The notes beneath the pieces are model-generated. The model did not search any database and had not been told where the DNA came from. It saw nothing but the letters and a program-made list of their open reading frames with translations. Below, one piece after another: positions 5,400 through 10,375 of a DNA stretch of 10,375 nucleotides. A program made the position numbers and the translations under genes. Position 1 is the stretch's first letter. Every line of letters starts with the position of its first letter. The DNA is from an uncultured Eubacteriales bacterium (GTDB taxonomy: Bacteria; Bacillota; Clostridia; Oscillospirales; Oscillospiraceae), in the NCBI GenBank assembly GCA_900556535.1, contig USPI01000036.1, positions 1 to 10,375 on the forward strand. Direction: 5' to 3'.

Positions 5400-6055
5400 A
5401 AATTAAGGGCGCGATATTTGATTTTGACGGGACACTGTTTGACTCCATGTTTATATGGGACACCGCCGGGGAAAGCTACCTCACCTCGGTCGGCGTCACT
5501 CCGAGACAGGGCGTGAATGAAGCTGTGTGCGCGCTGAGCCTGAGCCAGACAGCGTCTTATTTTAAGCGCGAATATGCCCTGCCGATGACGACCGAGCAGA
5601 TAGAAAACGGCATAAACAGGATGGTCGAGCATTTTTACTACGACGAGGTGCAGCCGAAAGAGGGTATGCGCGAGCTTGTTGAGGCTCTGCGTGTGCAGGG
5701 GGCAAAATGCGTCATAGCCACGGCCACGGATCGCCATCTCATCGAGGCGGCGCTGCGCCGCTGCTCAATGGAGAGGTATTTCGACGGCATCTTCACCTGC
5801 ACCGAGGTCGGCAGCGGCAAGGACGAGCCGGATATTTTCCGCGCCTGCCTCAAGGCTCTCGGCACGGACAGAGATAACACGGTCGTTTTCGAGGACGCCC
5901 TGCACGCGGCGGCGACCGCCAAGTGCGACGGCTTTGCGATAGTCGGCGTTTACGACAAAAGCGAAAGGCATCAGAGCGAAATGAAAGCGCTCTGCGACTG
6001 TTATATAACCGATCCCGTGCATCCGGACGAGCTCCGGCGCTTTGCATCGGACTGA
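5396..6055 (+). CDS. HAD-family phosphatase, candidate thiamine monophosphate phosphatase
   Basis: This is a 219-residue haloacid dehalogenase superfamily hydrolase with a helical cap. Motif I is FDFDGTLFD (8-16), with nucleophile D9 and acid-base D11. Motif II is the threonine in IATATD (107-112). Motif III is K142 in [10 protein letters not shown], and motif IV is [10 protein letters not shown] (163-172). The start overlaps the thiE stop by four bases and thiD follows, so it is expressed with thiamine salvage. No ThiL is encoded here. A phosphatase acting on thiamine monophosphate would supply thiamine for a pyrophosphokinase, as HAD enzymes do in plants. Other phosphorylated pyrimidine or thiazole compounds are equally possible substrates. 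The HAD call is firm and the substrate is inferred from context. Confidence 0.9.
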   Translation: MKIKGAIFDFDGTLFDSMFIWDTAGESYLTSVGVTPRQGVNEAVCALSLSQTASYFKREYALPMTTEQIENGINRMVEHFYYDEVQPKEGMRELVEALRVQGAKCVIATATDRHLIEAALRRCSMERYFDGIFTCTEVGSGKDEPDIFRACLKALGTDRDNTVVFEDALHAAATAKCDGFAIVGVYDKSERHQSEMKALCDCYITDPVHPDELRRFASD

Positions 6056-6067
6056 AAGGAGCAAATT

Positions 6068-6874
6068 ATGAAAACAGCACTCACCATCGCGGGAAGCGAC
6101 TCCAGCGGCGGAGCCGGCATCCAGGCAGACATCAAGACCATGACCATGAACGGCGTTTTCGCAATGAGCGCGATAACGGCGCTCACCGCGCAGAACACCC
6201 TCGGCGTGACGGGAATTCTGGAGTCAACGCCGGAGTTTTTGCAGCAGCAGCTCGACGCCGTGTTCGAGGATATTTACCCCGATGCCGTCAAGATCGGCAT
6301 GGTGTCCTCCTCGGAGCTCATACGCGTCATTGCGCAGCGGCTGAAGCATTACGGGGCGAAAAACGTCGTCGTTGACCCCGTCATGGTCGCAACGAGCGGC
6401 TCTGCGCTCATGAAGACCGACGCCGTGCAGACGCTTGCCGACGAGCTTTTCCCGCTATGCACGGTCATAACGCCGAACATCCCCGAGGGTGAGATACTCT
6501 CCGGCATGAAGATAGAAAACGAAGCCGATATGCTCAAGGCCGCCGAGAAGATCGGGCGCGAGCACGGCTGCGCGGTGCTTTTAAAGGGCGGTCACAGCGT
6601 CAATGACGCAAACGACCTGCTCTATTCCGACGGCGTCTGCCGCTGGTTTAACGGCAAGCGCATAGATAACCCCAACACCCACGGCACGGGCTGCACGCTC
6701 TCGAGCGCGATCGCGTCCAACCTCGCAAAGGGCTATGACCTTGCCGAATCCGTCAGCCGCGCGAAGGAGTATATCTCCGGCGCGCTTGCTGCGATGCTTG
6801 ACCTCGGCCACGGCCGAGGCCCCATGAACCATGCGTTTGCGCTGGCGGGCGAGTTTGCAAAGGAGCGTGAGTAA
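6068..6874 (+). CDS. thiD: hydroxymethylpyrimidine/phosphomethylpyrimidine kinase
   Basis: ThiD phosphorylates HMP and then HMP phosphate to HMP-PP, the pyrimidine substrate of ThiE. The 268-residue ribokinase-fold protein shows [20 protein letters not shown] (5-24), VKIGMV (74-79), [11 protein letters not shown] (101-111), TPNIPE (135-140), LLKGGH (171-176) and [10 protein letters not shown] (205-214) with catalytic C209. Length is normal. AAAGGAG lies 6 bases before the ATG. The gap after the HAD gene is 12 bases, and tenA starts directly after the stop codon. There is no thiC here, so HMP probably comes from TenA or uptake. Confidence 0.97.
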   Translation: MKTALTIAGSDSSGGAGIQADIKTMTMNGVFAMSAITALTAQNTLGVTGILESTPEFLQQQLDAVFEDIYPDAVKIGMVSSSELIRVIAQRLKHYGAKNVVVDPVMVATSGSALMKTDAVQTLADELFPLCTVITPNIPEGEILSGMKIENEADMLKAAEKIGREHGCAVLLKGGHSVNDANDLLYSDGVCRWFNGKRIDNPNTHGTGCTLSSAIASNLAKGYDLAESVSRAKEYISGALAAMLDLGHGRGPMNHAFALAGEFAKERE

Positions 6875-7534
6875 GTGGGCACAACGCAGCAGCTTCTCGA
6901 CTACGCCGCCGAGGTCTGGACGGCATATAACGAGCACCCCTTCGTGCTCGGAATTCAGAACGGCACTCTCGAGCGGGAAAAGTTTCGCTTTTACATGATC
7001 CAGGACTATCTTTACCTCGGAGACTACGCGAAAATATTCGCGCTGGGCGTTGCAAAGGCAACCAGTCTTTCAAACGCCATGCTGTTTTCCCGGTACATCT
7101 CCGTCATGAACGGCGAGCTGAACGTCCACAGCAATTATATGGCAAGGCTCGGCATCACGCAGGAGGATATCGACTCGGCAAAGCGCTCTCTCGACAGCCT
7201 CTCGTATACCTCGTATATGCTGCGTGTCGCATATGAGGAAACCGAGGTCGAGATAGTCGCGGCGATACTCGCCTGCGCTTACAGCTATGAGGTCATCGCA
7301 AAGAAGATGGTCGAAAATAACCCCGCGGCCGTTGATGACGAATTCTACGGAAGCTGGATAAGCGGCTACGTTTCGGAGGAATACTCCGAGGAAAACCGCG
7401 TTCTCATCGAGCTTCTTGATGACATGACCAAGTCCTGCACCCCCGCGCAGATAGAGCATCTCAAGGACGTTTTCCTTGCCTGCTCGCGCTATGAGATGGC
7501 GTTTTGGGACCTGTCGTGGAATATGTCGTTTTAA
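6875..7534 (+). CDS. tenA: TenA aminopyrimidine aminohydrolase/thiaminase II
   Basis: TenA hydrolyses aminomethyl-pyrimidine from degraded thiamine to HMP, feeding the pyrimidine half back into synthesis. The 219-residue helical protein has the family marks FYMIQDYLYL (39-48), with D44 in the pyrimidine site, the catalytic cysteine C134 in ILACAYSYE, and RYEMAFWDLSWNM (205-217) with E207 near the C-terminus. The start is GTG immediately after the thiD TAA. AGGAG lies 9 bases before it within the thiD end, so translation is probably coupled. It is the last gene of the operon, with a strong terminator starting at its stop codon. Confidence 0.95.
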   Translation: MGTTQQLLDYAAEVWTAYNEHPFVLGIQNGTLEREKFRFYMIQDYLYLGDYAKIFALGVAKATSLSNAMLFSRYISVMNGELNVHSNYMARLGITQEDIDSAKRSLDSLSYTSYMLRVAYEETEVEIVAAILACAYSYEVIAKKMVENNPAAVDDEFYGSWISGYVSEEYSEENRVLIELLDDMTKSCTPAQIEHLKDVFLACSRYEMAFWDLSWNMSF

Positions 7535-7577
7535 AAAAACTACGCTCTCCCTTTTTCTCGGGAGGGCGTAGTTTTTT
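7533..7577. terminator. bidirectional intrinsic terminator between tenA and the Spx-like gene
   Basis: Bases 7540-7551 (CTACGCTCTCCC) pair with 7560-7571 (GGGAGGGCGTAG) with one G-U pair, giving a 12-bp stem. It is flanked by an A-run on the left and T6 on the right, which can extend the stem. It serves the plus-strand thiamine operon and the converging minus-strand gene ending at 7587. Confidence 0.93.
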
Positions 7578-7586
7578 GCGCTTAAA

Positions 7587-7934
7587 TCAGATTTTGCTTT
7601 CCCATTCGGTCTGCTTGAAGCCGACCAGAACGAAGCCGTCGGAAATAAGCAGGGGACGCTTTACGAGCATCCCGTCCGAGGCGAGGAGACGGAGCATCTC
7701 GTCCTCGCTCATGGCGGGCAATTTGTCCTTGAGCCCCATGGACTTGTACAGAAGTCCGCTCGTGTTAAAAAACTTCTTCAGCGGCAGAGCGCTGCGCTCG
7801 TGCCACTCGGCAAGCTCCTCATAGCTCGGATTATCCGTTTTAATATCGCGCAGAGTGTACTGCACGCCGTTTTCGTCAAGCCATTTTTGCGCCCTTTGGC
7901 AGGTGCTGCACTTGGGGTAGCAGATAAATAACAT
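7587..7934 (-). CDS. Spx/ArsC-family thioredoxin-fold protein
   Basis: This is a 115-residue member of the ArsC/Spx/MgsR family. The N-terminal CSTC (C9-C12) is a CxxC motif as in Spx-type redox switches. Other family marks are a conserved WL and L-R-D-I-K segment (18-32), LPLKKFFNTSG (50-60), VKRPLL (91-96) and FVLVGF (101-106). Family members are either transcription regulators that bind the RNA polymerase alpha subunit, such as Spx and MgsR, or reductases. The CxxC and stand-alone single-gene context fit the first group slightly better, but the sequence does not settle it. GGAGG lies 8 bases before the ATG. It has its own promoter and shares its terminator with tenA. Confidence 0.88.
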   Translation of the reverse strand: MLFICYPKCSTCQRAQKWLDENGVQYTLRDIKTDNPSYEELAEWHERSALPLKKFFNTSGLLYKSMGLKDKLPAMSEDEMLRLLASDGMLVKRPLLISDGFVLVGFKQTEWESKI

Positions 7935-7965
7935 ATTTCATTCCTCCCGATCTTCCAGATAACTT

Positions 7966-7994
7966 ATGCTAACATATGCAGGCGCACTTTACAA
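7966..7994 (-). promoter_or_regulatory. promoter of the Spx-like gene
   Basis: On the minus strand TTGTAA (7989-7994) and TAGCAT (7966-7971) are separated by 17 bases. TG directly upstream of the -10, spaced by one base, makes an extended -10. Each box matches four of six consensus bases. Confidence 0.55.
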
Positions 7995-8009
7995 GCCGCG
8001 GGAGGAATA

Positions 8010-8038
8010 TTGCGATTTTTGCGCGCGGGAGGTATAAT
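8010..8038 (+). promoter_or_regulatory. sigma-A promoter of the deformylase-like gene
   Basis: TTGCGA (8010-8015) and a perfect TATAAT (8033-8038) are separated by 17 bases. The predicted start near 8045 gives a leader of about 30 bases. It is divergent from and does not overlap the promoter of the Spx-like gene. Confidence 0.75.
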
Positions 8039-8073
8039 GGGGACACGAAAAACACGGACGGAGAGAACATTTT

Positions 8074-8484
8074 ATGGTACGCGATATTTGTAAGGATAAA
8101 AAGATACTTGCCCGAAGATCAACGGAGGCGCTTGCGGAGGATATGGACACGGCACGGGACCTCATAGACACGCTCGTGGCGCACCGCGACGGCTGCGTCG
8201 GCATGGCGGCGAATATGATAGGCGTCAATAAGCGCATCATCGCCGTTCAAAGCGAGCGGGGCTATATGCTCATGCTCAACCCCGTCATTTTGGAAAAATA
8301 CGAGCCATACGAGGCCGAGGAGAGCTGCCTTTCTCTTGACGGAGTGCGCAAAACGACGCGCTATATGCGAATAAAGGTGCGCTGGCAGACGGAGAACCTG
8401 CGCGAGCGCACGAGAGTGTTCAAGGACCTGGACGCGCAGATAATCCAGCACGAGCTCGACCACTGCAACGGAATACTGATTTGA
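8074..8484 (+). CDS. peptide deformylase-like protein with altered motif I
   Basis: Peptide deformylase removes the formyl group from nascent proteins using a metal held by one Cys and two His. The 136-residue protein keeps motif II as ESCLS (83-87) with ligand C85, and motif III as QHELDH (125-130) with H126, H130 and catalytic E127. Motif I, normally GLAAPQIG, reads GMAANMIG (43-50), so the conserved Gln is Met at residue 48. The Gly of EGCLS is Ser. It is shorter than housekeeping Def (about 150-170 residues). It belongs to a variant subgroup I recall from Clostridia, and deformylase activity is uncertain. GGAGAG lies 8 bases before the ATG. It has its own promoter and terminator. Confidence 0.88.
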   Translation: MVRDICKDKKILARRSTEALAEDMDTARDLIDTLVAHRDGCVGMAANMIGVNKRIIAVQSERGYMLMLNPVILEKYEPYEAEESCLSLDGVRKTTRYMRIKVRWQTENLRERTRVFKDLDAQIIQHELDHCNGILI

Positions 8485-8486
8485 TT

Positions 8487-8513
8487 AAAAAGCACCTTCG
8501 CGGTGCTTTTTTT
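8487..8513 (+). terminator. intrinsic terminator after the deformylase-like gene
   Basis: GCACC (8492-8496) pairs with GGTGC (8502-8506) around TTCGC, flanked by A5 and T7 that lengthen the stem. It begins two bases after the stop codon and, having A and T tracts on both sides, could also work on the minus strand. Confidence 0.9.
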
Positions 8514-8606
8514 CGTATTTGCCCTTTACTGTCCTGCTTTTGGGACACGAGATGTGATATTCTTAATACAGCGAAGAGAAAATAAGATAAAACGGAGGGC
8601 AAAAGA

Positions 8607-9017
8607 ATGAAGGAAATGTTTGCAACGATAACGGGCTTTGCGAAGTGCGGCGGTCTTGCCCCGTTTAAGCTCGGCGGTCTTGTGCGCTGCGAGAAGGAGC
8701 CCGATAACGCCTATGACGGCGAGGCCATTAAGTGCACTCTGCCCCTGCTCGGCGCGGTCGGCTACATAGCAAACAGCACGAGCACCGTCGTCGGCGGCAC
8801 GATGTCCGCGGGCAGACTTTACGACAAGGTAGACAGCAAATTCTACGTCCGTGTGCTTTTCATGACTCATTCGAGCGTCATCTGCCGCGTGGAAAACGGC
8901 GAGCCGGACGAGCTTGCAAAGGAACTCATGGAGCAGTACGACGACGGCTGGGACTGCTGCGAGACGACGGAGCCGACTATCTGCATTTACGATGAGAACG
9001 ACGAAGCCGAGGATTGA
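8607..9017 (+). CDS. small HIRAN-like domain protein
   Basis: This 136-residue protein resembles a stand-alone HIRAN domain. The signature is REP/KEP-DN-YD-NAI, here KEPDNAYDGEAI (30-41), followed after about ten residues by GAVGYIANS (49-57). HIRAN domains recognise DNA ends or 3' single strands in helicases such as HLTF and also occur alone in bacteria, where their role is unknown. The C-terminal 40 residues are acidic, ending DENDEAED. GGAGGG lies 7 bases before the ATG. The 93 bases between the previous terminator and this gene hold no convincing promoter; TTGGGA near 8538 lacks a good -10 partner. The family match is by pattern and moderate in strength. Confidence 0.7.
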   Translation: MKEMFATITGFAKCGGLAPFKLGGLVRCEKEPDNAYDGEAIKCTLPLLGAVGYIANSTSTVVGGTMSAGRLYDKVDSKFYVRVLFMTHSSVICRVENGEPDELAKELMEQYDDGWDCCETTEPTICIYDENDEAED

Positions 9018-9041
9018 TTAGCGGGAAATTTGTGGTATAGT
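9014..9041 (+). promoter_or_regulatory. possible promoter for the repeat protein and WYL gene
   Basis: TTGATT (9014-9019), overlapping the stop of the HIRAN-like gene, and TATAGT (9036-9041) are separated by 16 bases. Start would be near 9048, about 40 bases before the repeat-protein gene. The three genes could equally be one transcript. Confidence 0.45.
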
Positions 9042-9086
9042 GGTGGTATGACGGTAACTTGAGCCGGCAGGAAAGGAGCGGACATC

Positions 9087-9320
9087 GTGAAAATGTTTAT
9101 GACAGTGGGACCGAACGGGCAGACGAGCGTTACAAACGTGATGACGGACTATAACGGCGCGCCGACAATGGCAATGACGGTGGGGCCCAATGGTCAAACG
9201 AGCGTGACGAGTATCATGACCTCCTCGTGCGGCGGGCCGACGATGGCGATGACGGTGGGACCCAACGGCAAAACGAGCGTGACAATGTGCCCGTCGGGGT
9301 GGAGGCGGAACGATGGCTAA
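9087..9320 (+). CDS. 77-residue protein of three tandem 25-residue repeats
   Basis: I do not recognise the family. After MKMF come two full repeats of pattern MTVGPNG-Q-TSVT-xx-MT-xxx-GxPTMA and a third that breaks off after MTVGPNGKTSVT, ending MCPSGWRRNDG. Each MTV-GPNG-QTSVT unit looks like a beta-hairpin with a GPNG turn. There is no signal peptide, membrane segment or recognisable catalytic motif. Start is GTG with AAAGGAG 8 bases upstream; an ATG two codons later is an alternative. The stop overlaps the WYL regulator start by 8 bases, suggesting coupled translation. The repeat units differ at many third codon positions but keep their residues, which suggests protein-level selection and a real gene. 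Confidence 0.75.
   Translation: MKMFMTVGPNGQTSVTNVMTDYNGAPTMAMTVGPNGQTSVTSIMTSSCGGPTMAMTVGPNGKTSVTMCPSGWRRNDG
9099..9284 (+). repeat. 75-bp in-frame tandem repeat, about 2.5 units
   Basis: Units begin at 9099, 9174 and 9249, each starting ATG ACA/ACG GTG GG. The period is exactly 25 codons. Units are diverged at synonymous sites (for example GGACCGAACGGG, GGGCCCAATGGT and GGACCCAACGGC). The duplication is therefore not recent. Confidence 0.9.
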
Positions 9321-10302
9321 GTCACCGAAGCAGAAGCTGAAGCTGCTCTACCTCATGCAGTATCTGCTCGAAAGCTCCGACGAAAATCACCCAGTGGGCA
9401 TTGACGACATGATACGCTATCTCGCGCAGCATGACGTGAGCGCAGAGCGCAAGAGCCTTTATGACGATATCGCCTCCCTGGAGATGTTCGGGCTCGACAT
9501 CGTGAAGACGCGCTCGAAAACGACGGGCTATTACATCGGCAGCCGCGATTTCGAGCTGCCGGAGCTGAAGCTTCTGGTAGACAGCGTGCAGTCGTCAAAG
9601 TTCATAACCGAGAAAAAGACGCTCAGCCTCATCAAAAAGATCGAGGGGCTTGCCAGCGCCTACGATGCGCAGCTTTTGCAGCGTCAGGTCTATGTGCGCA
9701 ACCGCGTCAAGAGCATGAACGAGAGCGTTTATTATAACGTCGACGAGATATCGGGCGCGATAACGCAGGACAGGGTGATACGCTTTAAATACTACGACTA
9801 CACCGTCGGCAAAAAGCGCGCCTACCGCAAGGACGGGGCGCTGTATGAGATAAGTCCGTTCTCGCTGATGTGGGACGATGAGAATTATTATATGCTCGGC
9901 TATGACGCTCAGGCGGGCAGGCTGAAGCATTACAGGGTCGATAAAATGACGGACATCTCCTCAGTCGACAAGCCCCGCGAGGGCAAGAGCGCCTTTGCAG
10001 AGATCGACATGGCGCAGTATTCAAAGCAGGTGTTCGGAATGTTCACGGGGCGTGTTCAGTCTGTGAAGCTGCGCTTTGAAAACTCCCTTGTGGGCGCGGT
10101 TATAGGGCGCTTCGGCAAGGACGTGCTCCTCACTCCCGAGGACGACGGACACTTCACCTTCACGGCGGATGTCGCAGTGTCGCCGCAGTTTTATTCGTGG
10201 GTGTTCGCGTTCGGCTCCGCCGCCGAGATACTCTCTCCGGAGGACGTGCGTGCGGGCTTTCTCGAAAAAATAAACGAGACCGTGAAAATTTATGATAAAT
10301 AA
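9313..10302 (+). CDS. WYL-domain transcriptional regulator
   Basis: This 329-residue protein has an N-terminal winged helix-turn-helix (about 5-78) with the likely recognition helix in SAERKSLYDDIASLEMFG (43-60). A linker helix region (82-140) is followed by a WYL sensor domain (about 141-218), where the name-giving motif reads YYMLGY (192-197) after the family-typical ISPFSLMWDDEN (180-191). A C-terminal WCX-type domain (about 245-328) completes it. WYL proteins bind nucleotide or nucleic-acid ligands and regulate DNA-damage, competence or phage-defence genes, usually as repressors. GGAGG lies 7 bases before the ATG, inside the end of the repeat-protein gene. The target is unknown; control of its own small operon is a natural guess. 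Confidence 0.92.
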   Translation: MAKSPKQKLKLLYLMQYLLESSDENHPVGIDDMIRYLAQHDVSAERKSLYDDIASLEMFGLDIVKTRSKTTGYYIGSRDFELPELKLLVDSVQSSKFITEKKTLSLIKKIEGLASAYDAQLLQRQVYVRNRVKSMNESVYYNVDEISGAITQDRVIRFKYYDYTVGKKRAYRKDGALYEISPFSLMWDDENYYMLGYDAQAGRLKHYRVDKMTDISSVDKPREGKSAFAEIDMAQYSKQVFGMFTGRVQSVKLRFENSLVGAVIGRFGKDVLLTPEDDGHFTFTADVAVSPQFYSWVFAFGSAAEILSPEDVRAGFLEKINETVKIYDK

Positions 10303-10332
10303 AAAAAAGACCGTCCGAGGACGGTCTTTTTT
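10303..10332. terminator. bidirectional intrinsic terminator after the WYL gene
   Basis: GACCGTC (10309-10315) pairs with GACGGTC (10320-10326) around CGAG, flanked by A6 directly after the WYL stop codon and by T6. The symmetrical A and T tracts allow use from both strands, which fits a converging gene on the right. Confidence 0.93.
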
Positions 10333-10375
10333 ACAGGCTGTCAAAAGGCATATGCTGCTGAGGAAAGATGACCGC
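10331..10375 (-). CDS. possible C-terminal end of a minus-strand gene cut by the right edge
   Basis: On the minus strand a frame enters at the right edge and reads AVIFPQQHMPFDSL before a TAA at 10331-10333, which abuts the terminator. The placement mirrors other convergent gene pairs in this window. Fourteen codons are too few to identify a family, and chance cannot be excluded. Confidence 0.4.
   Translation of the reverse strand, partial: AVIFPQQHMPFDSL

Noticed and set aside
5024..5737. Minus-strand open frame of 237 codons opposite thiE and the HAD gene
   Set aside because: It is antisense to two well-supported genes. The composition is that of reversed GC-rich codons.
6581..6937. Minus-strand open frame opposite thiD and tenA
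   Set aside because: Both sense genes are certain and overlap it fully. It has no binding site or family signature.
7989..8240. Minus-strand open frame across the divergent promoter region and the deformylase-like gene
   Set aside because: It would overlap the TTGCGA/TATAAT promoter and the metal-binding gene, and it encodes no recognisable protein.

Overview
The window reads as a chromosomal segment of a Gram-positive anaerobe in the Bacillota, most likely class Clostridia and perhaps an Oscillospiraceae-type gut bacterium. This is inferred from strong AGGAGG-type ribosome binding sites on almost every gene, some TTG and GTG starts, consensus sigma-A promoters with 17-base spacers, a holB-ricT gene pair, a TPP-riboswitch thiamine salvage operon, and moderately high GC with very short gaps. 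No rRNA, tRNA, CRISPR array or transposase was seen.

Bases 1-2984 form a minus-strand unit. A good promoter (2956-2984) drives holB (DNA polymerase III delta-prime), then ricT (PSP1-type iron-sulfur protein, here with a long basic low-complexity tail), then a small membrane protein whose extracellular loop carries one InlB-B/Flg_new-like repeat and a Pro-Thr stalk. The unit ends at a bidirectional hairpin terminator. It probably faces the end of a plus-strand gene cut by the left edge.

Bases 3046-7577 form a plus-strand thiamine salvage operon: promoter, TPP riboswitch, intrinsic terminator, a second uncharacterised structured leader, then thiW, thiM, thiE, a HAD phosphatase, thiD and tenA. 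No thiC, thiG or thiL is present, so this locus handles recycling. ThiW probably imports thiazole and ThiM phosphorylates it. TenA releases pyrimidine from damaged thiamine, ThiD makes HMP-PP, and ThiE joins the halves into thiamine monophosphate. The HAD enzyme is a candidate for removing the phosphate, so that thiamine could be pyrophosphorylated by an enzyme encoded elsewhere.

Bases 7577-8513 hold a minus-strand Spx/ArsC-like thioredoxin-fold protein and a divergent peptide-deformylase-like gene that lacks the usual active-site glutamine. Each has a recognisable promoter, and terminators lie on both sides.

Bases 8607-10332 hold a HIRAN-like small protein, a 77-residue protein built of three tandem 25-residue repeats, and a WYL-domain regulator whose start overlaps the repeat gene. 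A hairpin terminator follows, and the last 45 bases look like the C-terminal end of a minus-strand gene. The items most worth a second look are the structured RNA before thiW, the triplicated small protein coupled to the WYL regulator, and the HAD phosphatase in the thiamine operon.
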